Shown one piece after another: positions 27,951 through 37,957 of a stretch of DNA of 64,000 nucleotides. The notes under the pieces were generated by a model that made no database searches, was not told where the DNA came from, and saw only the letters and a program-made list of their open reading frames with translations. Location: assembly GCF_001613245.1 (NCBI RefSeq), contig NZ_BDBZ01000024.1, positions 1 to 64,000 of the forward strand, read 5' to 3'. The first letter of the stretch is position 1. The number at the start of each line of letters is the position of its first letter. Origin of the DNA: Nocardia speluncae NBRC 108251. GTDB taxonomy: Bacteria > Actinomycetota > Actinomycetes > Mycobacteriales > Mycobacteriaceae. Both the position numbers and the translations under genes were made by a program.

Positions 27951-28198
27951 GGAGTTTGCGGTCTCGAGGCGTACGCCGGTACGGGGCGACCCGCCCGCCG
28001 CGCGGCGTCCGTGCCGAGGTACTGGTGAAATCGTCGCTGGGCTCCTGGGAGCTACAGCCGGCCGAAACCACCGGTAGCGATCGGAAGGTCTCGAATTCGC
28101 GTCCGGCGGGCGCGCGCGGTTCGACCGCGCCGGCCGGCCGGTCCGGTGACCGGCGGGCGAACAATCCCGAAACGGAACCGGAGCGTAGTTCGAATTGA
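27947..28198 (+). CDS. Small basic hypothetical protein wedged between tlpA and ccdA
   Basis: 83 aa, Arg-rich with Pro, Gly and Ser, no hydrophobic segment and no known motif (one [14 protein letters not shown] patch). It begins with an ATGA overlap to the thioredoxin gene and ends with a TTGA overlap to ccdA, so ribosomes could pass through all three. In mycobacteria tlpA and ccdA are adjacent without it. It may be a real lineage-specific gene or a translated spacer. Confidence 0.45.
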   Translation: MRSLRSRGVRRYGATRPPRGVRAEVLVKSSLGSWELQPAETTGSDRKVSNSRPAGARGSTAPAGRSGDRRANNPETEPERSSN

Positions 28199-29079
28199 TT
28201 GTGCTGGCAGGAGTGGGGGAGTCATTTCAGCAGACAGCGGCCACGGGGCCGCTGCTGTTGGCCCTCGGTGCCTGCCTGCTGGCCGGTCTGGTGTCGTTCG
28301 CCTCGCCGTGCGTAGTGCCGTTGGTGCCTGGGTATCTGTCGTATCTGGCCGGTCTGGTGGGCGCCCAGTCGCCGCCGGTCACAGTTGAGCAGGCCCGTCG
28401 CGACCGCGCCGCGGCCGCCGCCGGTTCGGGTACTACGGCGGTACTGACCGAATCCGTGGCGCAACAGGACACCGGCCCCACGCCGAATAACGGGCGGCTG
28501 CGGGTGGCTGGTGCGGCCGGGCTTTTCGTCGCCGGTTTCACCGTGGTGTTCGTCCTGGCCACGGCCACTGTTTTCGGGCTCATCCAAACGCTGAACGTGA
28601 ACCGTGAGCTGCTACAGCGGCTGGGCGGTGTGGTCACCATCGTGATGGGCCTGGCCTTCCTCGGGCTGATCCCGGCGCTGCAGCGCGATACCCGAATGGC
28701 GCCGCGCCGGTTCGCCGGGATCGCCGGGGCGCCGCTGCTCGGTGGGGTGTTCGCGCTCGGCTGGACGCCGTGCCTGGGGCCGACTCTTTCCGGTGTGATG
28801 GCCGTGGCCGCGGGTACCGAGGGCACCACCGCCGTGCGCGGGATCGCGTTGATCGTGGCGTATTGCGCCGGGCTCGGGTTGCCTTTCGTGGTGCTGGCGT
28901 TCGGCTCGGCGAGTGCGCTGCGCGGGGTGGGCTGGCTGCGGCGCAACACCCGCACTATTCAGGTGGTCGGCGGGCTGCTGCTCGTCGCGGTCGGGGTGGC
29001 GCTGGTAACCGGGGCGTGGGATCTGTTCGTGAGCTGGGTGCGCGACAGTTTCGTCGCAGAGGTGACGTTGCCGATATGA
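28195..29079 (+). CDS. ccdA: Cytochrome c biogenesis protein CcdA
   Basis: Six-helix thiol-electron transporter of 294 aa that passes reducing power from cytoplasmic thioredoxin to TlpA/ResA. The two transmembrane cysteines lie in [13 protein letters not shown] and W-T-P-C-L-G-P-T. A hydrophilic loop of about 50 residues (about 65-105) between helices 1 and 2 is longer than usual. The start is TTG 28195 or GTG 28201. It overlaps resB by 4 bases. Confidence 0.94.
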   Translation: MIVLAGVGESFQQTAATGPLLLALGACLLAGLVSFASPCVVPLVPGYLSYLAGLVGAQSPPVTVEQARRDRAAAAAGSGTTAVLTESVAQQDTGPTPNNGRLRVAGAAGLFVAGFTVVFVLATATVFGLIQTLNVNRELLQRLGGVVTIVMGLAFLGLIPALQRDTRMAPRRFAGIAGAPLLGGVFALGWTPCLGPTLSGVMAVAAGTEGTTAVRGIALIVAYCAGLGLPFVVLAFGSASALRGVGWLRRNTRTIQVVGGLLLVAVGVALVTGAWDLFVSWVRDSFVAEVTLPI

Positions 29080-30692
29080 CCGTGACAGACCGAGCCGAGG
29101 CGACCCCCGGTCCGCCCCGGCAGTCCCCGTTGGGTCGTGCCTGGGGGTTCGTGCGAAACACCTGGCGCGGGCTCACCAGTATGCGCACGGCTCTGGTGCT
29201 GCTGTTCCTGCTGGCGCTGGCCGCGATACCCGGTGCGCTGCTGCCGCAGCGGAGCCTGAACGAGCAGAAGGTCGACGAGTACATCGCCGACCGCCCGGTC
29301 CTCGGAGAATGGATGGACCGGTTCGAACTGTTCGATGTGTTCTCCAGTTTCTGGTTCACCGCGGTGTACGTGCTGCTGTTCATCTCGCTGGTGGGCTGCA
29401 TCCTGCCGCGCACCGTGGACCACTACCGCGCCCTGCGTACCCCGCCGGTGCGGGTGCCGCGCAATCTCGCCCGGCTACCGCATCACCATCGCGTAGTCGT
29501 CGACGGTACCGCCGCGGAGATCACCGACCGGGCTCGCGCCCGGTTACGTGGCTGGCGCACCGAGGTCCGCCCCGGAGAGCGCGAGGGCGAGGTGACACTG
29601 TCGGCCGAGAAGGGCTACACGCGCGAACTGGGCAATCTGGCCTTCCATCTCGCGCTGGTGGCGCTGCTGGTGGCCATCGCGGTGGGCAAACTGTTCGGCT
29701 ACGAGGGCAATGTGATCGTGATCGCCAACGGCGGGCCCGGTTTCTGCACCACCTCGCCGGCGGTTTTCGATTCGTTCCGCACCGGCAATGTCAACGACGG
29801 CACCGGGATGACCCCGATGTGTGTCAAGGTGAAGAACTTCCGGGCCGACTATCTCGACAACGGCCAGGCCGAGATGTTCACTTCCGATATCTCGTATCAG
29901 GCGGGCGAGGACTTGACGACCGACACCTGGCGGGATACGACCATCCAGGTCAACCATCCACTGCGGGTCGGCGGCGACAGGGTCTATCTGCAGGGGCACG
30001 GGTATGCCCCGACCTTCACCGTGACGTTCCCGAACGGCGAGACCCGCACCGAGACCATACAGTGGGCGCCCAACGACGCCACGACCTTTCTGTCGAGTGG
30101 TGTGCTGCGTATCGACCCGCCGGGCGGGATGTATGCCACCGATGCGGAGCGCCGGCAGAACCAGATCGCGATCGAGGGTCTGTTCGCGCCGACCGCGAGT
30201 TTCCACGGCACGCTGCTCACCTCGGTGTATCCGGCGATGACGGATCCGGCGGTCGCGGTGGATGTCTATCGCGGTGACACCGGCCTGGATACCGGCCGTT
30301 CGCAGTCGATCTTCGCGCTGGACCAGGAGATGGTGCGGCAGGGACGGCTCACCAAAGAAGACCGGGTGAATTTGCGGCCCGGCGAATCGACCACCTTGTC
30401 CGACGGCACCGAGGTCCGGTTCGACGGGGCCGAGGAGTTCGCGAATATCCAGGTCTCGCACGACCCGGCTCAGCAGTGGGTGCTGGTGAGCTCGGTGGTG
30501 ATGATGGCCGGTCTGCTGGTGTCACTGCTGATTACCCGGAGGCGGGTCTGGCTGCGGGTGACCCCGGAGGGTACCGTGGACCAACGACGCGTCGTAGTAG
30601 AGATGGGTGGGCTGGCCCGCACCGACCAGGCCGGCTGGGGCGGAGAATTCGATCGCCTGCGGGACCGCCTGCTGGACACGTCCGACAAGTGA
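29076..30692 (+). CDS. resB: Cytochrome c biogenesis protein ResB (CcsB-type haem chaperone)
   Basis: 538 aa membrane protein of System II. Helices lie near residues 35-55 and 88-108, a third near 195-215, and a fourth near 465-485, with a large extracytoplasmic domain (about 220-460) between. The motif [10 protein letters not shown] after the first helix is typical. ATG 29076 overlaps ccdA (ATGA). With the next gene it forms the haem exporter/cytochrome c synthase complex. Confidence 0.94.
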   Translation: MTVTDRAEATPGPPRQSPLGRAWGFVRNTWRGLTSMRTALVLLFLLALAAIPGALLPQRSLNEQKVDEYIADRPVLGEWMDRFELFDVFSSFWFTAVYVLLFISLVGCILPRTVDHYRALRTPPVRVPRNLARLPHHHRVVVDGTAAEITDRARARLRGWRTEVRPGEREGEVTLSAEKGYTRELGNLAFHLALVALLVAIAVGKLFGYEGNVIVIANGGPGFCTTSPAVFDSFRTGNVNDGTGMTPMCVKVKNFRADYLDNGQAEMFTSDISYQAGEDLTTDTWRDTTIQVNHPLRVGGDRVYLQGHGYAPTFTVTFPNGETRTETIQWAPNDATTFLSSGVLRIDPPGGMYATDAERRQNQIAIEGLFAPTASFHGTLLTSVYPAMTDPAVAVDVYRGDTGLDTGRSQSIFALDQEMVRQGRLTKEDRVNLRPGESTTLSDGTEVRFDGAEEFANIQVSHDPAQQWVLVSSVVMMAGLLVSLLITRRRVWLRVTPEGTVDQRRVVVEMGGLARTDQAGWGGEFDRLRDRLLDTSDK

Positions 30693-30780
30693 ACGCGGGT
30701 CCGGCAGGAGTGGGCACGCCACGCCACGCAGGTCAGGCGGCGGTGCCCGCAAGGCGCCGCGGCACGAACACGGGAGAACA

Positions 30781-31752
30781 ATGATGTCGATCGACGACAC
30801 TCTCGCACGCTACAGCGACCTCGCCTATGAAACGGCGTCCGCTGTATACGCGCTGGTGCTGTTGCTGTTGATTGTGCAGTACGCCTCCGCTCGGGCCCGT
30901 CAGGTGACCGAACGGGAACTGGTGCCGGCCGGTGGGGTCGCAGCGGGTAGCGATACGCCGGGCAAGATCAGCGAGGAGCCGCGAGCGCCGCTGTCCGAGC
31001 GTCTCGGCAATATCGCCTTCTCGGTGCTTTTCGTGGCAGTCGGCCTGCAGATCGCCTCGATCGTGCTGCGAGGTTTCGCGACCGGCCGTTTCCCGCTGGG
31101 CAACATGTACGAGTTCGTCTCCATGGCGACCGCCGCCGCCGCGGTGGTGGGGCTCGTATTCATGCGCGATCAGCGTTACCGCGGTATGTGGGCGTTCCTG
31201 CTGGTGCCGATGCTGATCCTGATGTTCCTCGCGGGAACCGTGCTCTATTCCGATGCGGCACCGGTGGTCCCCGCGCTGCAGTCGTTCTGGCTGCCGTTGC
31301 ACGTCACGATCGTCAGTATCGGCAGCGGGGTATTCCTGGTTTCCGGTATCGCCAGCCTGTTGTTCCTGTACCGGCTGCGGCAGCCCGAGGGCGCGGAATC
31401 GGGCAATGTACTCGGTGCCGTGGCGCGCCGGCTGCCTGATGCCCGCACTCTGGACCGGCTGGCCTACCGGACCACGATCATCGGCTTCCCGCTCTTCGGG
31501 GCGGGTGTCATCCTGGGCGCGATCTGGGCAGAAGCGGCCTGGGGGCGGTTCTGGGGCTGGGATCCGAAGGAAACGTGCTCGTTCATCGCCTGGGTGCTGT
31601 ATGCCGCGTATCTGCATGCCCGTGCCACGTCGGGCTGGCGGGATACGAAAGCCGCGTGGATCAATGTGGCGGGTTTTGTGGCGATGCTGTTCAACCTGTT
31701 CATCATCAATCTGGTCGTGTCCGGATTGCACAGTTACTCCGGCCTGACCTGA
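30781..31752 (+). CDS. ccsB: Cytochrome c synthase subunit CcsA/CcsB (haem-handling WWD protein)
   Basis: Polytopic protein of 323 aa, catalysing attachment of haem to apocytochrome c with ResB. The WWD-type motif reads W-G-R-F-W-G-W-D-P-K-E-T in the last third. Haem-ligand histidines are suggested in L-P-L-H-V-T-I and in V-S-G-L-H-S-Y near the end. A tandem ATGATG starts at 30781, preceded by CGGGAG. An 88-base gap separates it from resB, so it may have a separate translation signal but is probably cotranscribed. Confidence 0.94.
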   Translation: MMSIDDTLARYSDLAYETASAVYALVLLLLIVQYASARARQVTERELVPAGGVAAGSDTPGKISEEPRAPLSERLGNIAFSVLFVAVGLQIASIVLRGFATGRFPLGNMYEFVSMATAAAAVVGLVFMRDQRYRGMWAFLLVPMLILMFLAGTVLYSDAAPVVPALQSFWLPLHVTIVSIGSGVFLVSGIASLLFLYRLRQPEGAESGNVLGAVARRLPDARTLDRLAYRTTIIGFPLFGAGVILGAIWAEAAWGRFWGWDPKETCSFIAWVLYAAYLHARATSGWRDTKAAWINVAGFVAMLFNLFIINLVVSGLHSYSGLT

Positions 31753-31768
31753 TTCGACCCGGCACTTT

Positions 31769-31826
31769 CGTAACGATTCGAAGCGCTTTCATTCGACACG
31801 GGCTTTCTGTGCCGATGTTCGTTACG
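31769..31826. other. Inverted repeat CGTAACGA/TCGTTACG in the ccsB-downstream gap
   Basis: CGTAACGA (31769-31776) and TCGTTACG (31819-31826) are perfect 8-base arms 42 bases apart, in the 218-base gap between ccsB and the next small gene. The loop is not clearly structured. It could form a hairpin or hold paired operator half-sites. Confidence 0.35.
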
Positions 31827-31970
31827 CCACCGCAATGCCGAGTTGCTATTGTTCCGTCGGTAACAGCTGAATTGCATACAGCCCGGTAGCTCGCGCGAAA
31901 ATCGGGTGTGAACGGTCTTTTCCCCTCCACCACGCGGATAAAGCCGCGTCGAACAGTGAGGAGAGCGGCA

Positions 31971-32195
31971 GTGGATTCGGAAAATGTCAGTGCGGATACC
32001 GGCGTCGACCTGGATTGTTGTACATCCGAGACCGCGAACTCCGCGATCATCTGCGGTCTCGAACCGGATTCCCTCGTGCGGTTGGTGCAGACCGCTGTCG
32101 GACTGCCGGCCGAGGCGCTGGACCGCCTGGCCGGAGTTGCCGATAAATTGCGGGCGGTGGAAGGTCTACCGCAATTGGACAGCACGGCCGATTAG
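31971..32195 (+). CDS. Small soluble hypothetical protein (74 aa)
   Basis: GTG 31971 lies 7 bases after GAGGAG (31958-31963), a strong initiation signal. The product is acidic, with paired cysteines (D-C-C-T-S-E) and a C-terminal helix of the kind L-V-Q-T-A-V-G-L-P-A-E-A-L-D-R-L. Longer frames from 31908 lack a ribosome-binding site. No family was recognised. Confidence 0.55.
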   Translation: MDSENVSADTGVDLDCCTSETANSAIICGLEPDSLVRLVQTAVGLPAEALDRLAGVADKLRAVEGLPQLDSTAD

Positions 32196-32247
32196 GCGCG
32201 CTCTCGGCTGCCCAGGCCGATTTCCGATGTCGTTTCCGGGCGCGGAA

Positions 32248-32448
32248 TCAATGCTCGGTGGAATCCGAATCGCCGTCCGTATGTTTCTGCGGGCGCGAGA
32301 TACGCCAGAGGAATTCGGGATCGTCATCCGGTCCGACCACCCGTTTACGGGTGGGTCCCGGGGTCGATGTGGGGCCTGCGGGGCCGAATGCTTTCCAGCA
32401 CAGCACCGCGATCACCACGATCGCGATGAGTGCCAACACGTAGATCAC
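32248..32448 (-). CDS. Small membrane-anchored protein
   Basis: 66 aa with one N-terminal helix (M-I-Y-V-L-A-L-I-A-I-V-V-I-A-V-L-C-W) and an acidic, Pro-rich cytoplasmic tail. GTG 32448 lies 8 bases after GAGGAGG; a GTG at 32457 is nearly on top of that Shine-Dalgarno. It may be co-oriented with bldC upstream but is separated by hairpins. Confidence 0.6.
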   Translation of the reverse strand: MIYVLALIAIVVIAVLCWKAFGPAGPTSTPGPTRKRVVGPDDDPEFLWRISRPQKHTDGDSDSTEH

Positions 32449-32475
32449 GTGGCTCACCTCCTCTATCGAGGTTAA

Positions 32476-32520
32476 CTCCGGAACTGCCGGAGGGTGAGTC
32501 CGCCGCCCACAGCGGGCGGA
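32476..32520 (-). terminator. Tandem hairpins between bldC and the next gene
   Basis: CTCCGG-AACTG-CCGGAG (32476-32492) and TCCGCC-N10-GGCGGA (32499-32520) lie in the 163-base gap after the bldC stop on the minus strand. They probably end the bldC transcript. There is no T tract. Confidence 0.5.
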
Positions 32521-32611
32521 TCACGCCGGGATGAACCGCTACGGGTCGCACTCGGCCGCGCCGTTGCGGGCCGGCCGAGTCACCCCGTTCCGGTTGCGGT
32601 GCAAATCCGGG

Positions 32612-32827
32612 TCAGGCGCCTTGCACGGTTGCCTCGGTGGTGAGCGATTCGAGCAATTGCATCACCTCCGATTCGCGGAACCGGCGATGGCCGCCCGGCG
32701 TGCGCAGGGAACCGAGTCGTCCCGCGTGTGCCCAGCGGGTGACGGTTTTGGGGTCTACGTGGAACAGGGTGGCAACCTGGCCGGGGGTCAGCAGGTTCTC
32801 CTGGGCCCCGACGGCAATCGCGGTCAT
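32612..32827 (-). CDS. bldC: BldC-family developmental regulator
   Basis: 71 aa MerR-like winged-helix DNA-binding protein. The core L-L-T-P-G-Q-V-A-T-L-F-H-V-D-P-K-T-V-T-R then W-A-H-A-G-R-L and G-G-H-R-R-F-R-E-S-E-V is that of Streptomyces BldC, which binds direct repeats cooperatively and times sporulation. ATG 32827 is chosen to match family length; a longer frame to 32965 adds 46 residues with no homology. Divergent from the DUF4229 gene. Confidence 0.92.
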   Translation of the reverse strand: MTAIAVGAQENLLTPGQVATLFHVDPKTVTRWAHAGRLGSLRTPGGHRRFRESEVMQLLESLTTEATVQGA

Positions 32828-32987
32828 GGCAAACCTTTCTGTTTCGTCACGTTTTCTCATCGGATTCCGACATAGTGGCACCGCGACCCCCGGGTGTTCG
32901 AACCACCTACTGTTGGTAAAGCGGAGGTAATGGACAAAACGGATGTGCGCGTGCGGCGGTAGCAAACCGGTCGCTTACGCTGGTCAG

Positions 32988-33419
32988 GTGAGTGATGCGA
33001 ACCCGTTCGAGGAATCGACCGCCCCGCAGCCCGGTACGTCGCCCGGCCGGCGACTCGCCCGCAACCTGGCGCTCTACACGCTGGCCCGGCTGGTGCTGGT
33101 CGTGCTACTCACCGCCGTGATCATGGCCGGCGCGTGGGTGCTGTCGGTAGAGGTGCCGCTGATCGTGGCGATCCTGTTCGCCATCGTGATCGCCATGCCG
33201 CTCTCGCTCACCCTGTTCAAGGGGCTGCGCGGACAGGTGAACTCCGATATCGCCGCGGTCGACGAACGCCGCCGTGAGGACAAGGCGCAACTGCGGGCCC
33301 GTCTGCGGGGCGACGCGGATCCGGCCGGGTCGGGGGAAACCGAACCGGGAACATCCGGTAAGCCGCCGAAAGACGCGGGCGAAGGAGAGGAACCAGGCGG
33401 CACCGGCGGTACGGCGTGA
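32988..33419 (+). CDS. DUF4229 membrane protein
   Basis: 143 aa with two adjacent membrane helices (about 33-55 and 60-78), then [13 protein letters not shown] and a charged C-terminal tail. The layout is that of DUF4229, a short actinobacterial membrane protein often found near menaquinone genes. GTG 32988 is used. It overlaps the following gene by GTGA. Confidence 0.8.
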   Translation: MSDANPFEESTAPQPGTSPGRRLARNLALYTLARLVLVVLLTAVIMAGAWVLSVEVPLIVAILFAIVIAMPLSLTLFKGLRGQVNSDIAAVDERRREDKAQLRARLRGDADPAGSGETEPGTSGKPPKDAGEGEEPGGTGGTA

Positions 33420-34501
33420 AAACCTGCACTCGCGGTAACCCGCGGGACTGGGCCGATAACGCCGTCCGGCTCATCGACGCCGACGCGCAACGCAGCGCCG
33501 ATACCCATCTGCTGCGCTACCCGCTGCCGCCGGAGTGGAATATCCGGCTGTACCTCAAGGACGAATCGACTCATATCACCGGCAGCCTGAAGCATCGGCT
33601 GGCGCGGTCGCTGTTCCTGTACGGGCTGTGCAACGGCTGGATCGCCGAGGGCACCACGATCGTGGAGGCCTCGTCGGGCTCGACGGCGGTGAGCGAGGCG
33701 TACTTCGCCAAGCTGCTCGGGCTGGATTTCGTGGCGGTGGTTCCGGCGCGAACCTCGCCGCAGAAAATCGCGTTGATCGAAGCGCAGGGTGGGCGGTGCC
33801 ACTATGTGGAACGTCCGCCGGATATGTACACCGAGGCGGCGCGGCTGGCGGCCGAATACGGCGGCCACTACCTCGATCAGTTCACCAACGCCGAACGCGC
33901 CACCGACTGGCGGGGCAACAACAACATCGCCGAATCGATCTTCGACCAGTTGCGTCTGGAAACCGATCCCGTCCCGGAGTGGATCGTCGTCGGCGCCGGT
34001 ACCGGCGGAACCAGTGCGACCATCGGCCGATACCTGCGCTACCGCCGGCATACGACCCGGCTGGCCGTCGTCGACCCGGACAACTCCGCGTTCTACGGCG
34101 CCTACGAAACCGGGGCCCGCGACTACACGACCGGTCTGCCCTCCAGGATCGAAGGTATCGGGCGGCCGCGGATGGAGCCCTCGTTCGTCCCGGAGGTGGT
34201 GGACCGGATGATCCACGTACCCGACCCGGCATCGATCGCCGCGGCCCGGTTCGCGAGCGCCGGGCTGGGCCGGAAGGTCGGTGGGTCGACCGGTACCAAC
34301 TTCTGGGGCGCCTGCGCGTTGATCGCGCAGATGCGGGCGGCCGGACGTGGCGGCAGCGTGGTGACATTGTTGTGCGACGGCGGCGAACGGTATACGGGGA
34401 CCTACTACGACGACGAATGGGTCGCCGCTCAGGGCTGGGATCTGGCGGGCCCCACGGCGGCGCTGGAGGAGTTCGTCGCGACCGGCCGCTGGTCCGGCTG
34501 A
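33416..34501 (+). CDS. PLP-dependent cysteine synthase/desulfhydrase family enzyme (Cds1-like)
   Basis: 361 aa fold-type II PLP enzyme. The internal aldimine lysine lies in [10 protein letters not shown], the phosphate-binding loop in [11 protein letters not shown], and the substrate loop in [10 protein letters not shown]. The sequence resembles the mycobacterial L-cysteine desulfhydrase Cds1 group rather than CysK, so it may release sulfide from cysteine; either direction is possible. GTG overlaps the DUF4229 stop. A sulfide role would fit a redox-oriented neighbourhood (inference). Confidence 0.8.
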   Translation: MKTCTRGNPRDWADNAVRLIDADAQRSADTHLLRYPLPPEWNIRLYLKDESTHITGSLKHRLARSLFLYGLCNGWIAEGTTIVEASSGSTAVSEAYFAKLLGLDFVAVVPARTSPQKIALIEAQGGRCHYVERPPDMYTEAARLAAEYGGHYLDQFTNAERATDWRGNNNIAESIFDQLRLETDPVPEWIVVGAGTGGTSATIGRYLRYRRHTTRLAVVDPDNSAFYGAYETGARDYTTGLPSRIEGIGRPRMEPSFVPEVVDRMIHVPDPASIAAARFASAGLGRKVGGSTGTNFWGACALIAQMRAAGRGGSVVTLLCDGGERYTGTYYDDEWVAAQGWDLAGPTAALEEFVATGRWSG

Positions 34502-34555
34502 CACCGGGATTCGGGGCGGCCCGCCGAACCGGGCGGCGCATACGATGACTCCGGT

Positions 34556-37500
34556 ATGGTTCTCGATCCGGGCCGTTCGGGCGGCCGATATCCCGTGACG
34601 CCGGTACCGGCGGACGATCCGCTCGTGGTCACCCTGCTGGGCCGGATCGCGCTGCGCCACGACTCCACGCTGGTGGATGTACCGGGCAACCGGGCGCGTT
34701 CGCTGCTGGTGGCGCTGGCCCTGCGACCGGGCCGGACGCGTAGCGCTGCCGCGCTTATCGGGGAGGTCTGGGGGGAAGAACCGCCGCGAGCACCGGCGAA
34801 CGCGCTGCACACCCAGATCTCCCGGTTGCGGTCGGTATTGCCGGACGGCGTGCTGGAGGCCGGGCCGGGCGGCTACCGCCTGGCGCTGCGTGCGGACCAG
34901 GTCGACCTCACCGCGGCGCGGGAGCTGGCGGTGCAGGCGCGAGCCCAGCTGACTGCGGGCGAGGTGGAGGCCGCCCAGCGCAGCGTCGACCGGGCACGCG
35001 CGCTGTGGTCGGGTGAGCCGGGTGCGGATCTGCCTGCCGGCCCGCTCGCCGACGAACTGGCCGCCGCGGCCGCGACGCAGACCGAAGTACTGGACGAGAT
35101 CGAGCGGGAGACCCGTGCGGCAGTGGGCGATCTCGACGGCGCCATAGCGGTGGCCCGGCGACAGCTGCGCCGCCGGCCCACTGCCGAGGCGGTCGCGCAT
35201 CCGCTCATGCGGCTGCTGGCCACGGCGGGTCGCGACAGCGAGGCGCTCGGGGTGTTCGCCGATCTGCGGGCAGCGCTTGCCGGTGAACTCGGTACCGATC
35301 CCGGGCCTGCTGTCACCGAGTTGAATACCGCCGTACTGCGCGGGCGATTCACCCCGCGGGCGACCCTGCCCGGTACCGGCCCGGCGGCCCGGGGGCCGGC
35401 GGCGGTAGGTGTACGGGCGGCGCCCAACGCATTGCTCGGCCGGGCGGACGATCTGGCCGAACTGTCCCGGCTGCTGCGGGCTTCCCGGGTCGTCACCGTC
35501 CTCGGGCCGGGTGGTACCGGGAAGACCCGCGTCGCCAACGAGCTTGCGCTACGGGAAGCCGGAAACCAGCCGGTGGTGCTTGTCGAGCTGGCCTCTGTCC
35601 GGCCCGGCGGTGCGCCGGCCGAGGCGGTGGCGGATATCGAATCGGCCACCGCCGCGGCCATGGGGCTGGGGGAGATCAGGCGCGAATCCGGACTGTCGCC
35701 GGCGGTTTCGGGGCCCGATACCCGCCGGCGATTACGGGACGCGCTGTCGGCCCGGCCCATGCTGCTGGCACTGGACAATTGCGAGCACCTGATCGACGCC
35801 ACGGCCGCGGTGGTGGCGGATCTGGTCGGTAGCTGCCCGCAGCTCACCGTGCTCACCACCAGCCGCGCACCGCTGGCGATCACCGCCGAGACGGTGTACC
35901 CGCTGGGGCCGTTGGCCAGCGATGCCGCCGGCTCCCCGGCGACCGATCTGTTCAGTGCGCGGGCGCGGGCGGTGCGGCCGTCCGTACGCCTCGATATGGA
36001 ATCCGTGGCGCGACTCTGCCGCACGCTGGACGGCCTTCCGCTGGCCATCGAACTCGCCGCCGCCCGCGTGCGCACGATGAGCGTGGAGGATATCGAGCGG
36101 CGACTGGACCAGCGTTTCGCACTGCTGCGCACCGGGGACCGGACGTCCCCCGAACGTCATCGCACCCTGCACGCGGTGATCGCCTGGAGCTGGAATCTAC
36201 TGGAACCGGACGAGCAGATCACATTGCGCCGGATGTGCCGATTCCCGGGCGGGTTCACGCTCACAGCCGCCGAAACGGTCGCCGGTGCCGGTGCACTATC
36301 GGTCGGTGATATCGCGTCGGCTGTGGACGGGCTGGTCGGGCAGTCTCTGCTGACCGTTGTCGAGACCGAGGGGGCCGGACTCCGCTACCGGATGCTGGAA
36401 ACCGTTCGCGAATTCGGTGAACAAGAGCTTGTCGCGGCGGATCTCGGCCCAGGGTCGGAAATCGATCTGGTGGCAACGCGGATGGCGTGCTGGGCGCGCG
36501 ATTTCGCGGTGCTGATGGCCGAATGCTACGGCCGCGGTGACGAGCTCGGGCCGGCATTGACCGTAGCGGCGGAACTCGACAACCTGGTTGCCGTACTGCG
36601 CCGCGCCGAATCGGCCGGCGACCGGCAGACCATGTATGCGGTCTTCCCGGTCGCGGCCATGCGGTGGGTGATGCACGGGGCGAACCTCGAACTCATGGGC
36701 TGGATTCCCCGAATGCTCGCGATAGCGCCGCCGGCGGGTTCCCGCGGGGTGTACGCGGAACTGGAAGCGGCCGGCCACGCCGTGATCGCCCTGCATCTGG
36801 CCTTCATGGACCGTAGCCTCCGGCCGCTGGCACTTGTGCGGACCCGGGCGCGGCTGCTGCTGCGGCGCGACACCGGCCTGCGTGCGCCGTTCCGGTTTCT
36901 CGCGCAGCTGCTGACCTGCCCGCCCGAATCGCTGCGGCTCGCCCGGCTGTTGGCGCGCGCGACGCGCTCGCCGGACCGGCACACCAGAGCACTGGCGTTG
37001 ATGGCCCGCACCAATATCTGGGAGAACATGGGCCGCATTCACGAATCGAGCCGCGACGCCCGGGCGGCGGTGTCGACTCTCACCGAGGCCGAAGTATGGA
37101 GCCGGGCGATGCTGGCCCAGCATCGAGGGGCGCTGACCGGGCAGGTCGCGCGGTATCGCGAATCGGTCGCGTTCTATGCGGAAGCGGCCGGGCTGCTGCA
37201 CCGGATCCGCGCTTACGAAGAAAGCTTGGAAGTGCATTCGTATCTCGCGGCATCGCTGGCCGGCAGCGGCGCACCGGCTCGGGCCCGGCGGGAACTCGCC
37301 ACCGCGCTGGGATTCTCCGGGGCCGGTGGGGCGGATCCGGCGGTGATCGACGACCCGGGGATCCACCGTAATCACCGATTGTCGACCATCGCCGCCGTGC
37401 TGGCCGGAATCGAACTCGTCGAAGGTGAAACCGAGGCCGGGCTGGGGCATTTCCGGCGTGCGCTCGACCTGATCGGCTGGCCGGTCCACGACACCACGCC

Positions 37501-37933
37501 GGGACCCGGGATGCTCCTCACCGGGTCGGCGGCCCTCGCCGCGCACGTCTTGTACGACCGCGGTGATGTGGTCGCCCGTTTGGTGCCCGAGCTCATCGAT
37601 CTGGTGCCGCGGCGATTAGGTCATGTGCTGGACTTGCCGCAGCTCGGTGCGGTGGCCTGTGCCGTCGGTTCGGGCCTGCTCTTGCTGGGCGAGCAGGAGG
37701 CGGCCGGTGTGGAACTGCTGGCCTTGGCGCCGCGGGTGGTGTCGCGGCAGGACTATCCGGTGCTGCGGTGGGACCGGCATCGTGATCTGTGGCGCGACCG
37801 GATCGGGGCCGACCGGCTGTCGTCGGCAGTCACCGCCGCGGGCGGATTGCGCCGCGGCGTGGCCGCGGAGCGGATCGTGGAAGTGATCCGTGACCTGGGC
37901 CCGCACCTACCGGCCCGCTCGCCCGGCCCGTAA
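34556..37933 (+). CDS. Large BTAD/STAND-ATPase transcriptional regulator (AfsR/SARP-like)
   Basis: 1125 aa. Order of parts: OmpR-like winged helix (about 20-100, V-T-L-L-G-R-I-A-L-R and A-N-A-L-H-T-Q-I-S-R-L-R), BTAD helical repeats (about 110-265), then an NTPase with P-loop G-P-G-G-T-G-K-T (317-324), Walker B-like L-L-A-L-D-N-C-E-H and L-A-I-E-L-A-A-A-R, then a long helical C-terminal half (about 600-1125) probably made of TPR-like repeats. It is a single-protein signal-responsive activator of unknown targets. It is separated from the PLP enzyme by 54 bases and faces the ABC genes tail to tail. Confidence 0.88.
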   Translation: MVLDPGRSGGRYPVTPVPADDPLVVTLLGRIALRHDSTLVDVPGNRARSLLVALALRPGRTRSAAALIGEVWGEEPPRAPANALHTQISRLRSVLPDGVLEAGPGGYRLALRADQVDLTAARELAVQARAQLTAGEVEAAQRSVDRARALWSGEPGADLPAGPLADELAAAAATQTEVLDEIERETRAAVGDLDGAIAVARRQLRRRPTAEAVAHPLMRLLATAGRDSEALGVFADLRAALAGELGTDPGPAVTELNTAVLRGRFTPRATLPGTGPAARGPAAVGVRAAPNALLGRADDLAELSRLLRASRVVTVLGPGGTGKTRVANELALREAGNQPVVLVELASVRPGGAPAEAVADIESATAAAMGLGEIRRESGLSPAVSGPDTRRRLRDALSARPMLLALDNCEHLIDATAAVVADLVGSCPQLTVLTTSRAPLAITAETVYPLGPLASDAAGSPATDLFSARARAVRPSVRLDMESVARLCRTLDGLPLAIELAAARVRTMSVEDIERRLDQRFALLRTGDRTSPERHRTLHAVIAWSWNLLEPDEQITLRRMCRFPGGFTLTAAETVAGAGALSVGDIASAVDGLVGQSLLTVVETEGAGLRYRMLETVREFGEQELVAADLGPGSEIDLVATRMACWARDFAVLMAECYGRGDELGPALTVAAELDNLVAVLRRAESAGDRQTMYAVFPVAAMRWVMHGANLELMGWIPRMLAIAPPAGSRGVYAELEAAGHAVIALHLAFMDRSLRPLALVRTRARLLLRRDTGLRAPFRFLAQLLTCPPESLRLARLLARATRSPDRHTRALALMARTNIWENMGRIHESSRDARAAVSTLTEAEVWSRAMLAQHRGALTGQVARYRESVAFYAEAAGLLHRIRAYEESLEVHSYLAASLAGSGAPARARRELATALGFSGAGGADPAVIDDPGIHRNHRLSTIAAVLAGIELVEGETEAGLGHFRRALDLIGWPVHDTTPGPGMLLTGSAALAAHVLYDRGDVVARLVPELIDLVPRRLGHVLDLPQLGAVACAVGSGLLLLGEQEAAGVELLALAPRVVSRQDYPVLRWDRHRDLWRDRIGADRLSSAVTAAGGLRRGVAAERIVEVIRDLGPHLPARSPGP

Positions 37934-37957
37934 CCGGCCGAGGGAGCGGGATCGTGG

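Noticed and set aside
30693-30780. Possible third copy of the 26395/27241 leader repeat
   Set aside because: Only short patches (such as CCACGCAGG) match; similarity is too weak to call a full copy.
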